A stretch of 64,000 nt of DNA. It comes from an uncultured Prevotella sp. (GTDB lineage: Bacteria > Bacteroidota > Bacteroidia > Bacteroidales > Bacteroidaceae). Positions within the stretch are counted from its first letter, which is position 1, and every line of letters begins with the position of its first letter. Where the stretch lies: the NCBI GenBank assembly GCA_945869265.1, contig CAMBOI010000009.1, positions 1 through 64,000 on the forward strand, written 5' to 3'. The position numbers and the translations under genes are program-made. Shown piece after piece: positions 62,383 to 64,000 of this stretch. The notes below the pieces were generated by a model. It was not told the origin of the DNA and made no database searches. It worked only from the letters and a program-made list of their open reading frames with translations.

Positions 62383-63408
62383 TTATCTTTGTACGCGTCC
62401 TGAGGCATCGCCACCGGCAAGAGCCTCAACCTCTTCCTTGCTTACCATGTTGAAGTCGCCGGGGATAGTGTGCTTCAGGGCTGAAGCGGCAACGGCAAAT
62501 TCGAGGGCAGCACCCTGATTGTCGGGATAGGTGAGAAGGCCATGGATAAGACCACCAGAGAAAGAGTCGCCACCACCTACACGGTCGATAATCGGCATGA
62601 TGTCGTAGTGCTTGCTCTGATAAAACTCATTTCCATTGTATATAAGTGCCTTCCAACCATTGTGTGTGGCTGAGAGTGACTCACGGAGAGTGGAAACAAC
62701 ATACTTGAAGCCAAACTCCTTCATCATGCCCTGGAAGATGCCGTAGTATCCCTCGGCATCGGTCTTACCGCCCTCAACATCAGCCTCGGGCTTGAAGCCA
62801 AGACAGAGCTGGGCGTCTTCCTCATTACCGATACATACGTCAACATACTTCATCAGGGGCTTCATGATGCTCTGTGCCTTCTCGGATGTCCACAGCTTCT
62901 TGCGGAAGTTGAGATCGACAGATACAGTAACGCCATGACGCTTGGCAGCCTCGCAAGCCAGACGTGTGAGTTCGGCAGCCTTGTCGCTGATGGCAGGAGT
63001 GATACCGCTCCAATGGAACCAGTCGGCACCCTCCATGATAGCATCGAAATCGAAATCCGAAGCGTCAGCCTCGGCAATCGAACTGCCGGCACGGTCGTAA
63101 ATCACCTTCGACGGACGCATGGATGCACCAGTCTCAAGATAATAGATACCCACACGGTTGCCACCGCGGGCGATATAATCGGTGTGAACTCCAAACTTGC
63201 GCAGGGCATTGACGGCACACTGACCAATCTCGTGCTTCGGCAACTTTGATACAAAGTATGCATCATGACCATAGTTGGCGCAGCTCACAGCCACGTTAGC
63301 CTCTCCGCCGCCATATACGACGTCGAAATACTCACTCTGCACAAATCTTTTCTGTCCTGGAGAAGACAGACGGAGCATAATCTCTCCTAATGTTACTACT
63401 TTTGCCAT
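62383..63408 (-). CDS. kdgK: 2-keto-3-deoxygluconate kinase
   Basis: 341-residue PfkB-family sugar kinase. It starts AKVVTLGEIMLRLSSPGQKR, has the substrate-side GGGEANVAVSCANYG near 31, a nucleotide region and the catalytic signature DRVGGGDSFSGGLIHGLL near 283 with the base Asp. The pairing with eda makes ketodeoxygluconate the likely substrate (product KDPG). It has its own promoter and diverges from a LacI-type regulator, which probably controls the unit. Confidence 0.92.
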   Translation of the reverse strand: MAKVVTLGEIMLRLSSPGQKRFVQSEYFDVVYGGGEANVAVSCANYGHDAYFVSKLPKHEIGQCAVNALRKFGVHTDYIARGGNRVGIYYLETGASMRPSKVIYDRAGSSIAEADASDFDFDAIMEGADWFHWSGITPAISDKAAELTRLACEAAKRHGVTVSVDLNFRKKLWTSEKAQSIMKPLMKYVDVCIGNEEDAQLCLGFKPEADVEGGKTDAEGYYGIFQGMMKEFGFKYVVSTLRESLSATHNGWKALIYNGNEFYQSKHYDIMPIIDRVGGGDSFSGGLIHGLLTYPDNQGAALEFAVAASALKHTIPGDFNMVSKEEVEALAGGDASGRVQR

Positions 63409-63460
63409 TTTGTTTTCTAAATTAATTGTATTTGTAGATTCATTTTTTTTGTTTGCGCAA

Positions 63461-63491
63461 CAAAATTACTCTATTTTATTGAATTGACAAA
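63461..63491 (-). promoter_or_regulatory. Promoter of kdgK-eda
   Basis: Minus strand TTTG (63488-63491), 19-nt spacer, TAATTTTG (63461-63468), 53 nt before the ATG. Confidence 0.7.
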
Positions 63492-63533
63492 GAAAAATTG
63501 AGAAAATCTGCATATTTTTGCATTTTTTTTAGC

Positions 63534-63547
63534 TGTGCATTAGCACA
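63534..63547. promoter_or_regulatory. Candidate operator between kdgK and the regulator
   Basis: Palindrome TGTGC-atta-GCACA located at the -33 position of the regulator's own promoter. Its place suits autoregulation by a LacI-type repressor, but palindromes this short occur by chance. Confidence 0.4.
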
Positions 63548-63563
63548 ATTCGATTTTTATTGG

Positions 63564-63571
63564 TAATTTTG
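63564..63571 (+). promoter_or_regulatory. -7 box of the LacI-type regulator
   Basis: TAATTTTG fits TAnnTTTG, 21 nt before the ATG. No clear TTTG is seen upstream; the palindrome lies there instead. Confidence 0.55.
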
Positions 63572-63591
63572 CACAAAATTTCATCGTAAAT

Positions 63592-64000
63592 ATGGCAAAC
63601 GACAGAATAAGAATAAAAGACATTGCAATTCGCGCGGGAGTCTCGGTGGGCACTGTTGACCGTGTGCTCCACAATCGACCTAGCGTGTCGAAAGAAGCCA
63701 AGGAGAAAGTGGAAAAGGCTCTCGAAGAAATGGACTACCAACCCAACATGTATGCAAGCGCATTGGCATACAACAAGACATACCACTTCATCTGCATCAT
63801 GCCCAAGCACGAGTCGGAGGCTTATTGGCAGGAGGTGGAGGATGGTGCCATGTGTGCTTGCGACCACAGGCGCGACTTCCAGGTGAATGTCGAGATGATG
63901 TATTATCGCCGTTTCAATCAGAGCACCTTTAACAAGGTGACCAAGGAATGTCTGGAGAAAAAGCCCGACGGAGTGGTGATAGTGCCATCTACGCTCGACG
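63592..64000 (+). CDS. LacI-family transcription regulator (partial, 3' end outside window)
   Basis: 136 codons are visible and the gene runs off the window end. A LacI-type helix-turn-helix is at residues 6-27 (IRIKDIAIRAGVSVGTVDRV), the hinge helix near 50 (PNMYASALAYNKTYHF), and the periplasmic-binding-protein-like sensor domain begins with ICIMPKHESEAYWQEVEDGA. In this position it is a likely repressor of the divergent kdgK-eda genes, with a ketodeoxygluconate-type sugar as a possible inducer; both points are inference from context. Confidence 0.9.
   Translation, partial: MANDRIRIKDIAIRAGVSVGTVDRVLHNRPSVSKEAKEKVEKALEEMDYQPNMYASALAYNKTYHFICIMPKHESEAYWQEVEDGAMCACDHRRDFQVNVEMMYYRRFNQSTFNKVTKECLEKKPDGVVIVPSTLD

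Overview
This 64 kb window comes from a Bacteroidota chromosome, most likely a Prevotella-like member of the Bacteroidales. The evidence is the recurrent Bacteroidota core promoter (TTTG, 19-20 nt spacer, TAnnTTTG) in front of many genes, phylum-typical families (a C69 dipeptidase, a DUF5113-like sensor protein, an ECF sigma/anti-sigma/outer-membrane-receptor trio, a long alanine/lysine-rich S16, a smalltalk-like peptide) and weak use of Shine-Dalgarno sites. I see no rRNA, tRNA, CRISPR array, insertion sequence or integrase.

Layout. 0-7.7 kb: a probable smalltalk-type peptide, then a minus-strand branched-chain amino-acid operon (leuA, leuC, leuD, a citramalate/isopropylmalate synthase paralogue, leuB, a TPR protein). 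It is preceded by a 27-residue leader peptide rich in Leu and Ile codons and by mutually exclusive antiterminator and terminator hairpins. 7.7-17 kb: a WecB-like epimerase with a degraded active site, a secreted C69 peptidase, nadC, a small outer-membrane protein, CstA, a secreted GH10-like hydrolase, RuvC and a ModF-like double ABC ATPase. 17-22.6 kb: an accessory-looking, AT-rich stretch with a protein-kinase-like gene between near-identical 22-bp repeats, several palindromes, a possible broken small gene and an ECF sigma/anti-sigma/receptor operon. 22.7-31 kb: glycogen and alpha-glucan metabolism (glgB, malQ), with a MORN-repeat protein, YhcH and a phosphoglycolate-phosphatase-like HAD. 31-38.4 kb: MltG, Lon, Tgt, an LptF/G-type permease and a DEAD-box helicase.

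38.4-46.6 kb: a minus-strand operon glmS, purF-like, carA, carB, which joins three glutamine amidotransferases. 46.7-49.5 kb: a LytS-type lipoprotein sensor kinase and a LytTR regulator. 49.5-57 kb: a Crp-family regulator, LepA, a small lipoprotein, YebC, PheT and S16. 57-64 kb: kdgK, eda, a very large two-module sensor protein, its response regulator and a half-size AbgT-like membrane protein on the minus strand, with a divergent LacI-type regulator cut by the window end. This suggests local control of ketodeoxygluconate (uronate) catabolism.

Two families of 7-bp tandem repeats (TTAGGAA and TTGAAAG types, named on the RNA-like strand) are scattered through the gaps. They overlap stop codons, lie in the rpsP promoter, form a large hairpin between convergent genes, and in one case lie in frame inside the ATP-binding domain of the large sensor protein. 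The strongest candidates for new biology are the Leu/Ile attenuator, the repeat-flanked kinase-like gene, the two-module sensor with its repeat-built lid, and the possible small gene ahead of the ECF operon.
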